Positions 45,648 through 57,775 of a DNA stretch of 64,000 nucleotides are shown piece by piece. Where the stretch lies: NCBI RefSeq assembly GCF_023053635.1, contig NC_086188.1:1815001-1879000 (forward strand), given 5' to 3'. The notes under the pieces were generated by a model. The model had not been told where the DNA came from and ran no database searches. It worked only from the letters and a program-made list of their open reading frames with translations. The DNA is from Elgaria multicarinata webbii (taxonomy: Eukaryota; Chordata; Lepidosauria; Squamata; Anguidae). How positions within the stretch are numbered: position 1 is the first letter of the stretch; each line of letters begins with the position of its first letter. The position numbers and the translations under genes were made by a program.

Positions 45648-46140
45648 AAGAGTAGAGTTGGAAGGGGCCTATAAGGCCATCGAGTCCGACCCCCTGCTCA
45701 GTGCAGGAATCCACCCTAAAGCATCCCTGGCAGATGGTTGTCCAGCTGCCTCTTGAAGGCCTCTGGTGTGGGAGAGCCCACAACCTCCCTAGGGAACTGA
45801 TTCCATTGTCGTACTGCTCTAACAGTCAGGAAGTTTTTCCTGATGTCCAGCCGGAATCTGACTTCCTGTCACTTGAGCCCATTATTCTGTGTCCTGCACT
45901 CTGGGAGGATCGAGAAGAGATCCTGGCCCTCCTCTGTGTGACAACCTTTTAAGGGCACAGCTTGATCAGACCAAGGGTCCATCTAGTCCAGCACTCTGTC
46001 CTCACATGGCCAACCACAAGCAGGACACGGGTGCAACAGCACCCTCCCACCCATGTTCCCCAGCAACTGGTGTATATGGGCTTACTGCCTTGGATAGTAG
46101 CCGTTGAGAGCTTTCTCCTCCAGGAATTTGGTTAATCGTC
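45648..46140 (-). mobile_element. CR1 fragment followed by a second CR1-like 3' end
   Basis: 45648-45952 is the ordinary CR1 3' region. 45953-46140 belongs to the other subfamily (GTTGCTGGGGAACATGGGTG on its own strand). Confidence 0.82.
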
Positions 46141-46917
46141 TGTGAAAATAAACTTGGCCCCATTTTGTGCTGACGATCAAAACGTTATAGTGTGTTTAGG
46201 TACACTTATTCCTGGTTGACTGTCAGAGATGTTTAATTATTACAAATCTTGGCCTAAAGTCCCTGGAGGATGTGATGGAGAGCTTATAAAATTAACTAGG
46301 CACAGGGAGAGACTTAATAGGAAATACGGTTTTCTCCTTTTCTCAAAATCCTAGAATGTCAGGTACCCCAAGGAAATCTACCATTAGAGAAAAGAAAATA
46401 CTTCTTCAAATGGACACAATGGAAAATGAATGGATGGAATTACAAGTTGCAGATTGTCGATTTTTAAAATTCTGCTTAAAATTGAGCAGAGTTGATTCTA
46501 TTTATAATAAAAAGGTGATTCTTTGTGGAATGGGAACCGGCCTTATTCATTTGCACCCTTGAGCCTTTTAGTATAAATAGCTCAAGGCTGCTTTTATAAA
46601 CTGGTTTCCTTCTCTTTTTCATTGGGGGTTGCTCTTAAATAGCATTGCTTTTGGACAAGAATATTTCTTTCTTTTCTCTTTTTCTTTCTCAAATTTTGTT
46701 GATGCATGAAAACAAAACTGTGTAGCTTTGGTTAATTGAATTTGAAAGGCTATATAAAACAAAAGTGAACTCCAACCCCATCCCAAACATGATGCCGTAG
46801 ACTGGGCCGGGATGGTTTTAGAAGAGGGTTTTATTTTATTTTTTTATTTTTAAATTAAATTTATACCCTACACCTTTTCCATGAGGACGTCTCCCAGGCT
46901 AATTAGATGTGTTCATA

Positions 46918-47246
46918 CTGGACAGATCCAGCTGGACATCAGGAAAAACATCCTGACTGTTAGAGCAGTATGACAATGGAAGCAATGACTTAGGGAGGTT
47001 GTGGCCTCTCCCACACTAGAGGCCTTCAAGAGGCAGCTGGTCAACCATCTGTCAGGGATGCTTTAGGGTGGATTCCTGCACTTAGCAGGGGGTTGGACTC
47101 GATGGCCTTAGAGGCCCCTTCCAACTCTACTATTCTGATTCTATGATTCTCTGGCTAGCCCAAAATCCTGCATTGAGCAGGGGGTTGGACTTGATGGCCT
47201 TATAGGCCCCTTCCAGCTCTACTATTCTATGATTCTATTATCTGTC
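46918..47246 (+). mobile_element. CR1 LINE 3' end, two adjacent pieces
   Basis: 46918-47155 ends in TTCTGATTCTATGATTC; 47163-47246 repeats the last 80 bases of the family and ends TTCTATGATTCTATTATC. Plus strand, opposite to the copy at 57192. Confidence 0.85.
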
Positions 47247-48687
47247 AGGGGCTAAGGTGCACCACAGCTTCCTAGATGTGTTTTTAGCTGTGTATATTTA
47301 TTGTTTTATACTATATGCTTTTATCTGTATGCCGCCCTGAGATCTTATTGATATAGGGTGGGATATAAATGTTTTAAATAAATAAATAAATAAAATAGAT
47401 GTTTGGTGATTTTCCATTGTGTCCGTTTGAAGAATGACCTTTTTCTCTTGTCCAACAACGCTTTTAAGCTCCGAATACGGCCTTCCCCAACCAGGGTCTC
47501 TCCAGCTGTGTTAGAATACAGCTCCCTATTATTGCCAGCCAGCCAGCCAGTGTTGCCTGGCGGCTCCAATGTCAGCAGTCCACTGAATCCACTCCGTGTT
47601 TCACCCAGCACTCGAAAGGAGCTGTCCAAGGTGTGGAAGTTTTTTGTAGCTTGACGCTCTCACTGCCAGTAACTCCGCGTTCAGAAGCATTTCCATCTTT
47701 TAGGGGGGAAGCTGCACGAAAACTGGGAAACCAACAAGTGAGAGAGGAGGTGGAGCCAAGGGATGGGGCGGGGCTATCGGGGAACTCCAGAGCTAAGGTT
47801 TACCCACCCATGTCCTAGTGCGCCGGGATAGGGCACAGGAATGTACTCTAACATGGTCATCGAATGGCCAATTGACTCCACAGAATTAACACAGCCTGGT
47901 GCAAGAAGGGGATTTGTGTGCACTTTGGGCCTCCACAACAGGGGAGAAAATGTCCTCGGCACCGGTCCAAAGAAAGGCTACAATTACAGTGGTACCGTTA
48001 AGCAAGTGTACCTGCTCAACAACTTGTTTTAAAAACACACACACAAAACGCAGAGACACACGGAACACAACACAGAGGAGGAAATAAAAAGCCTGACGAC
48101 TGGGCTGCTGCTCCTGCCACCTGTGTTTACGCTCGAGGAGACAACCGTTTGCACCCATGAAGAGGCACCTTCTGGAAATGAATCAGCACCTCGGCCTCAG
48201 AGAGGGAAATGACCCAGGGGAGGGGCAGCCTTGCAAGGGTTTTTTTGGGGTCTTGTCCTGGAACAGTGTTTTTACACTGTCCGTCAGAGCGGTTGCTTTT
48301 CATGTCTTCATTTTGCCTTTGGCTAAAACTCCAGAGATTTCATTCTTCTCGTGTCTTTGAACTGAGAAAGGGAAGCATCAGACAGGAGGCTCCTTTGTCG
48401 CAGTTTGGGGGCGCACGCAGACAACGCTGCCATTTTTTTTTTTAAAAAAAAGAGAGAACTTGTCTGGTACTCCACTCCTCTGTGTTGAGTAACCCCCACC
48501 CCCATCATGGGCAGCTCCCCTTCTTTTAAAACACACACAAAGATGATGAAATGATGCTAAATAATCATGGAGAGCATCTCTGGAAGGTGTGTCCAAAGAG
48601 TCACTTTTGATCATTGCTGGGCAACTGCGCTCTGTGCTCTTAGAATTCAAAAAAGGAGGCCTTGTTTCCAGGTACCCCAAACTTAGA

Positions 48688-48800
48688 TCGCAATCGTATG
48701 CATGTTTAGACAGAAAAAAAGCCCTATAACTCCCAGCGTTCCCCAGCTAGCAAAGTTGTGGAACTTTTTTTCTGTCTAATCATGCATAGGGTTGCATCCT
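48688..48800. mobile_element. Palindromic MITE (GCATGTTTAGACAGAAAAAA type)
   Basis: Inverted arms around a short centre. Related copies at about 33980-34062, 54398-54506 and 58778-58891 are more degraded. Confidence 0.7.
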
Positions 48801-49677
48801 TAGAGAAATCAAACACACACTCTCCCTCTGAAATGTTTCTGAAAACATTTCAGAAACTTCTCAAGCTAACGTGCTACCACATTCCCACCAAGGCTGAAAT
48901 GCCATATTTGCTTAGTAATGCTGAAGGGCGCACAGAGGGGAGAGTCCGTCCCTGGGGGATGGAAAAGCCCAGGCTAATATTTCTCCCCACTGCTAGGTTC
49001 CAAGACCCAAACAAGCCAAATTGTGGGGTGGGGGTGGGGGTGCGGTGAATTGGTAGGAACTGGGAAAATTCAGCATCTCTCTTCTCACCCAATTCTCCCT
49101 AGCAATTGGGCAGAGAATTCAGCTTCCTAGGAATCTCAGTTTTCACTTTTTGTTTGATATATATATGGCAAGTTTCTAGACCTTAAGATAGTGAAGATGG
49201 AAGTGGAAGTCTGCAGGCAAACTAGATATTACTTGAGAGTTTTCTTAATGGAAAAGACCATGGGGAGCTCTTAAAAGCAGCTCTGTGTGTGTGTGCGTAC
49301 AAGAGAGAGAGAGAAAATCGGATTGGGGCCATAGCCTGGTGGGAGGGTGATCTCTACCCCTATGCCATGCCCCCGATCCAAAATTGCCCTCCTCCACAGC
49401 TGCTTTAAAGAAAGCAAACGTGGGCCGTGCAAACTGCAGAATTCACACATAATGCGTAATTCGGCCTAAGTGCTAGAAAGCTGATAAAAACTAGGAAGAC
49501 GGATCCATTTTCAAGTGCCAGTTTCCACACTGGATATCAGCTCGCAGCTATCAGATCTGAGACTTCCGCTTTCAATAGCTCAGCGAGGAGCTATTGGCAA
49601 TTTGATTAACAACATGGCGAAAAAGAAGAGCAGGGGGGGGGGGGTCATGGCTTACTGTGTGTCTTTCCCCAGTAACC

Positions 49678-49683
49678 TTTATT
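49678..49683 (-). promoter_or_regulatory. ERP29 polyadenylation signal candidate
   Basis: AATAAA on the minus strand about 900 bases downstream of the ERP29 stop, with no strong LINE or SINE between. Confidence 0.4.
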
Positions 49684-50584
49684 AGCAAATTACGTACCAC
49701 AAATACTGATCAGTAAGAGACGAACAGCACATTCGCCTCAGACTCTTGAACAACGTTTGGCTTGAATCAAAGCTGTGCTCCCCCCAAAAAACACGCACGC
49801 AAAAACGACCCCACCCTCACCCACCATTGTGTGGACAGTCAAATTCCTCAGGACAGGCTGCACCGCAATAGGGCAGCCATCTTGTCCCTCTGTCCTCCAA
49901 GGGCACTGATCAATATTCCTCAGGTGGCCATTCTGAGTGGTGCCATACCAAGCTGAACGCAATGACGGTCCACCAAGGACTCAGGAAACCTGTTTTTGTT
50001 GCCTGGGTCTGCCCAAATAGATTCTCAAACAGCTAGAAGGCGACATTACACGAGTTGTGGACCACATTACGGATTCGGCAAGTCTCATACTTCTCAAATT
50101 GGAGCTTGAGAATTCTAACAATGGCGACAGGTCGCCCAGTGTCCAAAGGACGGCCACCTTGAACGTCCCATCACTTAAGAAGAGGCTGAGCTGCCCGAGT
50201 CCGCAGGGCGGCCATCTTGAAAACACGCCTGATAAGGACAGCACCTGTGAGTAAAAACATTAATAAAAAACTTTCATTGGGGGGTGGGGTGGGGGAAGAA
50301 ACATTGCCTTTTTAAAATAAAGGATTCATGGATCTTCCACTGCAGTGCTATTAGGATGGACTGGAGATTTCAGTTGGCAATGACAGTGTCTCCCCTCGAA
50401 AAAAGGGATGCCTTCATCAGAGTATTTAAGAAAGAGCAAAAAGAAGAACGGTTCTCTCAGCGGAGGAAAGCTGCAGCCTCTTTGCAAGAGAGTGGGGTGT
50501 TTTTGCTTGTTTTAAAGGAGCACCAGATTGGGACTCGACCCGCTTCGATTGCACAGCTTAGGCGCCATTTTCTCCCGTTCGGCG

Positions 50585-51090
50585 TCAGAGTTCTTCCTTC
50601 TCGTCGTTTGTCTTCTTTTGGAAGGAAGCGAGGATATTCAAGCGCTTCTGGAGCTCTTCTTTCTTCCCGTCGCTCATCTTGTTCTCCTCAAGGAGCCTGC
50701 TGATCCGGGAAACCTCGCTGTCAGCGAACTGGTCGCCCTGGGCAAGGATTTTGGCCATGATCTTGATGTACTGTTCGGCTGACTTCCGCTCCGTTTCCTT
50801 GGCTTTCGCCAGGCGCTCCCGGCTTTCTTCCAGGAGCGCCTGGCGCTCTGGCTGGTTGGCGGTGCTCATGAATTTGCTCGCTAGGGTGTCGAATTCCTTC
50901 AGGCATCCCGGCATCCCCATGTAGATGCCTTCGCTTTTCAGCCAGCGCTGGAGAGCGCTCGCTTTGACCTGCCCCTTGTAAGGCAAAGGGTTCTCCAGGT
51001 CGCCATCTTGGAACAAGTAAAACACGGGGTACGTCTCTTTATCCAGTTTGTACTTCTCCGCCAGTTCCATGTTCTGCTTGTCGCCATAAT
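50585..51090 (-). CDS. ERP29: ERP29 coding exon 3 (thioredoxin-like end, D domain, KEEL)
   Basis: Begins [20 protein letters not shown] and ends NDEKEEL, TGA at 50587-50585. Acceptor ttttacag. Contains GMPGCL and the conserved helix [18 protein letters not shown]. Confidence 0.97.
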
Positions 51091-52866
51091 CTGTAAAACA
51101 GATGTCCAGTCATAAAATAATATTAGGGCTCATCAGCAGACTAACCCACTTGTCAACAGCCACTGTTCTAATCGCCTGGGGCGTGTAAAAATGGCTTCTA
51201 GGTGACCAAAATAAGGGAAAACTTATAAACATAGTGCAATCAGGTGATCAAAGAAATCTCAGTCAATTAATGTTATGAATTTTAGTTGATAGATTAATCA
51301 ATTATTTTTTGCATACACTGCCATACATTGAACCACCCAGAGAGCTTCGGCTATTGGTGGTATAGAAATGCAATAAAGAAATAAAGAAATAGTAAATTTA
51401 TTGTTCTGAAATACAAGAATGTACAGGATGGATCAGGCTGATCCAATGGATTTTAATGGGGCTTTACTCCAAAGGAGATCAGCAGAGCCTTACAACTCGC
51501 TCAGAAGACCTTGGGGTAGGTTAACTGCCCATTTTCCTTGCTGAGCTGCCCCCCACCCCCACCCCATGAAGCAAAAGTGAGGGTCAGTCAGGGTGTCGGC
51601 ACGCAAGGAAACCCAGAGGTCCTACGCCTGCATTTAGCTCCTTCATCCTATTTCTGGGGTGGAGAAAATGGCAGGTGACAATTTAGACAGGGGATTTCCG
51701 CATCTAAAACTGCACCAGATTTATCAGGGGCAGTTTTTTTAAAAAAAAATCATTTCGAAAGTCTACCAGTTGCAGACGCACGTAAAACTTGTCTTTTCTT
51801 TGCAGCCACAAACGGCTGATGTAGCTGTACATGGGCAGATGGGCTGGGGGCGGGGGGGAAATACATAATGTTTGAGGACATTTGCAAGTCTCCACCAAAG
51901 CTTCAGTTGATTCGTTGGTGACAGAACAGTTTCAGTTAGTGGGACTTCCAAGCTTAGAGGACGGTTCTTTGTTGAGAGCCAATAAGGTTTAGTGGTTAGA
52001 GCAGCGTTCTCCAACTGAGTGCCTTCCAGATAGTTTGGATTACAGGTCCCAGCATTCCTTTCCATTGACCATACTGGCTGAGGCTGCTGGGAGTTGAAGT
52101 AAAAAATATCTGGAAGGCATGAAGCTGAGGAAGGCCAGACTAGAAACAAAACCCTATGAAGAGATACTGAAACAACTGGGCATGTTTAGCCTGGAGAAGA
52201 GAAGATTGAGGGGAGACATGATGGCACTCTTCAAATACTTGAAAGGTTGTCACACAGAGGAGGGCTAGGATCTCTTCTCGATCCTCCCAGAGTGCAGGAC
52301 ACGGAATAACGGGCTCAAGTTACAGGAAGCCAGATTCCAGCTGGACATCAGGAAAAACTTCCTGACTCTTAGAGCAGTACAACAATGGAATCAGTTACCT
52401 AGGGAGGTTGTGGGCTCTCCCACACTAGAGGCCTTCAAGAGGCAGCTGGACAACCATCTGTCAGGGATGCTTTAGGGTGGATTCCTGCCTTAAGTAGGGG
52501 ATTGGACTCGATGGCCTTATAGGCCCCTTTCAGCTCTACTATTCTATGAATCTATGACTAAGATCCAGAAGTTCTGGGTTCAAATCCCGACTTAGACATG
52601 TGCCAGTCAGTCTCTCAGCCTAAATTACCTACCTCACAGGTAGGTCTAGCCGCACAACCAAAGAGAAGCATCACCTTTAGAAACTTTGTGGAGAGGAGAG
52701 GTAAAATGTCCGGTGCTAGATGAAGAAGACCTTTTTATTTTGCCAGTATTTTAGCAATTTACTATCCTAGTCTTTTAACTCTGCTATTTTAAATCTGCAT
52801 TTTAAATCTCTGCATTGCTGCTCGGTTTTTATTTGGGGCCTGGTGTGCTACTGTAAGAGGAAACGA

Positions 52867-52907
<41 letters not shown>

Positions 52908-54141
52908 GGTAGCACTTTCCTTCTAATCACAAAAGGTAGCTTCTGTTTGATTAAACTCGTACACTTTCTTCTGCGTGTCAAAATGAAACCTACATTCAAA
53001 GGTCTGGCAATATCTAAACTCAATAGGGTTGAACAAACTGATTTGAAGGCAGATGACTAATCAGCTAAAATTGCTTCACTTGGTTGACAGTTGTTGATTG
53101 ATGAACTGCTCCTTTCTAACACTTCCTTCTGCACCCTAAAAATGTGTTTACTCGGTCCACAGCCCACATTAATCGAGCCCCACATCAACTGGAAATGTCT
53201 TCCTAAAATTGTACAGACACGAAGGGTTTTATGTATTTCTGTCCATATACCAAAGAAGATATGAAGTATTCTACATCTGGAGGATCACAGCCTTCTTTTT
53301 TTAAAAAATTAAATAAATCAAGTTGCTAGACCTCATGTCTACAAATATAGTTTTAACGGTCTGGAAGTGGTGACCATCCTCCTGACACCTGGGCGCAAGC
53401 CCACAGAACAACTCACCTGAGATTCCCACCTCGGCCACCAAAAAGTCATCACTGGATTCTGAACTTTCGGCCACGATTTTGAACTCATCCTGCTTCTCCC
53501 CGTAAGGATACTGGGTGTCAAATTTCACCAGGACAAATTTGTGCTTTGGGATCACCTAACGGAAGAGCATAACAAGAGCTTCAATAGACCATCCCACTTT
53601 TAATGTGTCCTGCCCGGGACGAGCCCATTCCATGGCATACAGAAGAAATGGAGTGTTTCAATTATTGAATATTTAACTCAGGGCTCTTAATGATTACTCA
53701 GCCATTAAAAGAAAGGAAATTTGCATGTGCTTTTAAAAAGGCACTCTGATGCTCCTTCCCACATGTCAATGTAGAGCCCCAACTCCAGTTACGCTCCTAG
53801 ACATCAAGAAAGACTCAGCACACTGACTCCACACCTAAAAACATCATTAACAGACAGGACTGTCTGTGTTCTTTAATTGCACTGCCTCCAGTCTTCAAAA
53901 CCGGTACTAGGTGCAGAGTATAATGAATTTTATACTACAGATAGATCCATTAATCCTTTTGAACCTTAAGGGCTAGAAACTTGTATTTTTATTTAATGAA
54001 AGTTTTTCAGAATGAATATAAATACAAGTTTCTAATCCTTAAGGTTCAAAAGGATTAATGGATCTATCTGTAGTAGCATATAAATATCAAGGTCTGGGAG
54101 AGTTGTTGGAATAGTAAAGGCAGGAGATCATGACAAGAAAA

Positions 54142-54174
<33 letters not shown>

Positions 54175-57009
54175 TATTACATTTATATGCAATAAATAAT
54201 TACATAGCCAAAGCTCTCTGGGCGGTGTGCAAAAGTTAAAAACAGTGAACACTAAAATCAAATATACAAAATTTAAAACCAGAAGAAGCATAAAATGCAA
54301 ACAAAAACAACTATTCTGGGGTCAGTTAAAAAAACTCAGCATATGCTGTGAAAAAGGTTTCCCCGAAAGGCTAATTTGTTCTTGAGAGTTTTGAGGGGTG
54401 ATCCTATGCATGCTCGGACAGAAAAATGCCCTGCGGCTCCCAGTTTTCCTAATGCCGGCTGGGGAATGCTGGGGTTTGAAGCATGTTTTCTGTCAATGCA
54501 TTCCGTTAACCATTTTGTGGTTAAGCAGCATGGTTTAGGGTGTTGTCTGAACCAGGCCAACAGCAGGGATAACGCGGGACGTAGAGCCCCAGCCATGCTA
54601 CCTGAGATTTGAATCTGGGACCTTCAACCTGCACAACGGGCGCCCCACCCGAGCTAGGTAGGGCCTTTCTGTTTCGCCAGCTCAGCATCTTGTTTAAACC
54701 AGGCATTTCCAAAGCATAGTCTTCACATAACCCTTCACAACACTCCTGTAGAGCTGGCCATTATTGATCCCATTCGACAGACAGGTAACCAAGTTTCCCC
54801 CTTAATGCTAAGGGCAGCTGCTGCAACGTACTCTACCCCACACATCAGAGAAAGTTGCCGCAGGGGGCCCAGCCTTGAAGACTCAGTCAAGGCGTGGCTT
54901 GCTTGCCCGGAGCGGAACAGGCCCAAAGCTCCCACGGTTTCGGGTGCAGCCTCCGCGGTTCCCACGCTTCCCATGGAAACAGCCGGGCCGAAAGCTTTAA
55001 TAGGTGCAATCATAAAGTGTTCTGAACCCTCCAAACATGCTGTGTAAAAGCGTGACGTGGCGTTAATATTACGGATCCTTCTTCAGCACAAGATGTGAGC
55101 TTGAAGGGTTTTTTAAAACTGGATTTAAACTGGGCTTGCTGCTGCTTTTTATGTATTGTTGTAAGCTGCCTTGGGAGGGCTCCTGTCCTGAAAGGAGGCC
55201 AAGAAATGTTTTATATAAATAAATTTAAACAAATTCATGACAGAGAAGAGGTCCCCCGTTGACTAGTCCTCATGAAAGTAAAATAGGTCCTCTGTCTCTG
55301 GAGGAAATATAGCCCTTTCATGCTGAAAATGAAAAATAGGGAAGGGCTAATTGTTGGTCCCAGGCTGACTTATGAGGTTCCTACAGCCATGGGGTTGGCC
55401 AGCAGAGGCTGGTGGCTCCGATGTCAGTAGGGTGGTGAAACCGCTCTGGGTTTCAGTCCGAACTCTAAAGCAGCTCTCCGAGGTGGACCACTGCACCACT
55501 GCATCCATAACACCACCCTGGTCCCTCGGTCCAATCCAGCAGGGCCGTCTTCTCTTCCCAACCATTTCTCAACCCCCACCACCCTCCAGCACTTGATCCT
55601 CCTGCCATGTGCTTGCTTCGAAGAGAAAAACACTCTGCTTATGCTCAGGGGAATTTGCATGTTTTAAAATTGAGCTTGTTTTGGCGAGAAGGCTCTGGGA
55701 TTTGAAAGAGGCGCCGGGGCAGATGCCAGGCAGAAATCCTGCCGCCTGCCTGCCTGCCTGCCCTCCCTCGAGTCGGGAAGCGAAGGGGACTTTGGCACCA
55801 CCCTGGGTGTCCACTTGGACTCCTGTGATTGGCGACGGTGTGAGGTGTGACGACAGCTCCCTGGCGGATTTTCCTCTCCCCTATTGGGTTTTGAAACGCA
55901 GGGAGGGGAGAAATGGGTCACAGTTGCCAATGGAAGGAGAGAGAGAGAGAGAGAGAGGAAAAAGAAAGGCAAATGACAGCTCCCCCCCCCCCCCGCGCCC
56001 ATTGCAAGGCTATGCACAAGGGATAAACATGCCCAGGGACCCAGGCGTTTTCTCCCATTTAATATTACACACACACACACACAAAGAGAGACCCTCCTTT
56101 TTAATGCAATAATCAGCATGACCCAAACGGCACATTTCTGCCCTCCAAAGGCCCAGTTCTGTATCGGAAGCCAAAGCGCCAAGCTGGAAACAACGAATGA
56201 GATGAATGTATTCAACAGCATGAAAAGCGGCCAGATGTGGACTGGGTCAGACAAAACCATCGGCCATGCTAGCTGGGAACAATGGGAGTTGTAGTCCAAC
56301 ACTCCAGCGCCGCATGGAGGAGCTGCACCGGGTTGGGGGGGAGACCCCTGAATCACTTGTGGTGGGGGGGGGCGATGCCATTGGACACCCACCCCCCCGC
56401 AATAAGGGCAGGGGGCGTGGCGCCGGAGCCTGCCAGGTTCGCCCTTCATCCATAGAAAAGCGGGGCGGGGGTCTGCACGGTGGGTGGGACCTACCGGCAC
56501 CCGGCTGCCAGCGCGCTCTTGCGGGTCTGGCGAACGGACGCGAGTCGCGGACCAGGCGCGCCCACCACGAAAGCAAAACCGGGCGACCCTAACCCTAAAA
56601 CGAAACCTCCCTCCTTCCGATCTTGGTAGAACAGCCCCCCACCCCCGCAAGCCGCCCTCTAAATATTTGGGGATGGCAGACCCCATCACCCCTGGCCGCG
56701 TTGGGGCTGCTGGGACTTGTAGTCCAGAGCGGATCTAGACCGTGCCCAGTTCAGTGTGCGCGCGCGCGTGCCAGGCGCCATCAGGGGCGCGGGTGGGTGC
56801 TGGAGGGAGGGGGGAGTGGAGAGGACGCCCCCTCCCACCTGCGCGCAAGCCCGCTCCCCCCTCCCTTTCTCCAGGTGGGGGGGGTGTCTCACCTTGTAGA
56901 ACGTGATGGCGTCGAGCGGCAGGGCGCCCTTGGTGTGCAAAGCGGCGCCGCTCTCCAGGGCCGCGCAGAGGAGCAGCGCAGCGGCCAAGACGACCTTCCT
57001 CCGAGCCAT
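50585..57009 (-). CDS. ERP29: ERP29 endoplasmic reticulum chaperone, spliced, complete
   Basis: Soluble ER-lumen chaperone of the PDI superfamily that helps secretory proteins fold and escort. Three coding exons: 56893-57009, 53417-53555 and 50585-51090, joined in phase; 253 residues plus TGA (human 261). Signal peptide [20 protein letters not shown] ends near GAA before [11 protein letters not shown] redox-inactive thioredoxin-like domain follows ([19 protein letters not shown], no CXXC), then the all-helical D domain with the single conserved Cys in MGMPGCL and the C-terminal ER-retrieval signal KEEL. I chose ATG 57009 (G at -3, G at +4); an in-frame ATG at 57030 would add MHTVLLA. Orientation is opposite to human, where ERP29 and TMEM116 are head-to-head. 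Intron 1 holds a mariner-type palindromic MITE and intron 2 a CR1 copy. Confidence 0.96.
52002..52135. mobile_element. Old palindromic MITE
   Basis: Imperfect inverted arms with CTCCAACTGAGTGCCTTCC at the left and GGAAGGCATGAAGCTGAGG at the right. Directly followed by a CR1 fragment; ERP29 intron 2. Confidence 0.65.
52143..52556 (+). mobile_element. CR1 LINE fragment in ERP29 intron 2
   Basis: Reads toward the plus strand from KPYEE-type sequence to the terminal TTCTATGAATCTATGA. An in-frame stop replaces one residue after EEG (GAG GAG GGC TAG). Confidence 0.87.
52868..52908. repeat. AAT microsatellite
   Basis: About 13 units in ERP29 intron 2. A TTA run lies at about 54142-54175 in intron 1. 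Confidence 0.9.
53417..53555 (-). CDS. ERP29: ERP29 coding exon 2 (thioredoxin-like domain)
   Basis: Encodes [20 protein letters not shown] through FLVAEVGIS and the first base of Asp. Acceptor cgttag, donor gtgagt. Confidence 0.96.
53935..54073. mobile_element. Mariner-type palindromic MITE in ERP29 intron 1 (139 bp)
   Basis: Two arms of about 60 bases, beginning CTACAGATAGATCC and ending in its complement, with only a few mismatches and a TA dinucleotide on each side. TA duplication and long inverted arms indicate a Tc1/mariner-type non-autonomous element of recent origin. Confidence 0.8.
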
Positions 57010-57190
57010 GGCGAGCAACACCGTGTGCATGGCGAGGGCCGGGGAGGGGAGGGGGGGGCGGAGGAGGAAGGTTCTACTGGCAGGGAGGGCGGGAGGGAGG
57101 GGCCTTGGCCACGTGACCAGCGGCAGCGCCACTGCACCAGCCGCCGCCTCCCCCAGGCAAGGAAGGCGCTGTCAAAGGGCCGCCTCCTGG
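56380..57190. promoter_or_regulatory. CpG-rich promoter and 5' region of ERP29
   Basis: GC- and CpG-rich sequence covers exon 1 and reaches into intron 1. It stops abruptly at 57192, where a CR1 fragment begins, leaving only about 180 bases between start codon and repeat for the proximal promoter and 5' UTR. Confidence 0.6.
56893..57009 (-). CDS. ERP29: ERP29 coding exon 1 (signal peptide)
   Basis: Thirty-nine whole codons from MARRKVV to AITFYK. Donor gtgaga. The junction FYK/VIPK matches human ERP29. Confidence 0.94.
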
Positions 57191-57191
57191 A

Positions 57192-57775
57192 AGCACAGAA
57201 GAGCAGAGTTGGAAGGGGCCCTCAAGGCCATCGAGTCCAACCCCCTGCTCAATGCAGGAATCCACCCTAAAGCATCCCTGACAGAGGGTTGTCCAGCTGC
57301 CTCTTGAAGGCCTCTAGTGTGGGAGAGACCACAACCTCCCTAGGGAACTGGTTCCACTGTCGTACTGCTCTAACAGTCAGGAAGTTTTTCCTGATGTCCA
57401 GCCGGAATCTGGCTTCCTTTAACTTGAGCCCGTCATTCCGCGTCCTGCACTCTGGGAGGATCGAGAAGAGATCCTGGCCCTCCTCTGGGTGACAACCTTT
57501 CAAGTATTTGAAGAGTGCTATCAGGTCTCCCCTCAATCTTCTCTTCTCCAGGCTTTGTTTCCAGACCCCTGATCATCCTGGTTGCCCTCCTCTGAACACA
57601 CTCCAGCTTGTCTGCGGCCTTCTTGAATTGTGGAGCCCAGAACTGGACGCAATACTCTAGATGAGGCCTAACCAGGGCCGAATAGAGAGGAACCAGGACC
57701 TCACGCGATTTGGAAGCTATACTTCTATTAATGCAGCCCAAAATAGCATTTGCCTTTCTTGCATCATGCCCCTTG
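57192..57775 (-). mobile_element. CR1 LINE fragment next to the ERP29 promoter
   Basis: Same ORF2 C-terminus as at 18182 with further upstream sequence ([20 protein letters not shown]). An internal segment of the other copy (ERLKELGMFN) is missing. Minus strand; its 3' end lies 183 bases from the ERP29 start codon. Confidence 0.87.

Larger units (their letters stand above)
45291..50584. other. Spacer between the TMEM116 promoter and the 3' end of ERP29
   Basis: Contains CR1 and CR1-like fragments (45648-46140 minus; 46918-47246 plus), MITE pieces (about 47479-47640 and 48688-48800) and simple repeats. AT-rich sequence at 46200-46860 and the stretch 48900-49670 hold nothing I recognise. About 49678-50584 is probably ERP29 3' UTR. 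Confidence 0.55.

Noticed and set aside
56585-56598. Telomere-like CCCTAACCCTAA
   Set aside because: Only about two units, with no array; chance occurrence in GC-rich DNA.
55664-56689. 341-codon minus-strand open frame in ERP29 intron 1
   Set aside because: It runs through GA and CA repeats, a MITE piece and GC-rich DNA and shows no domain.
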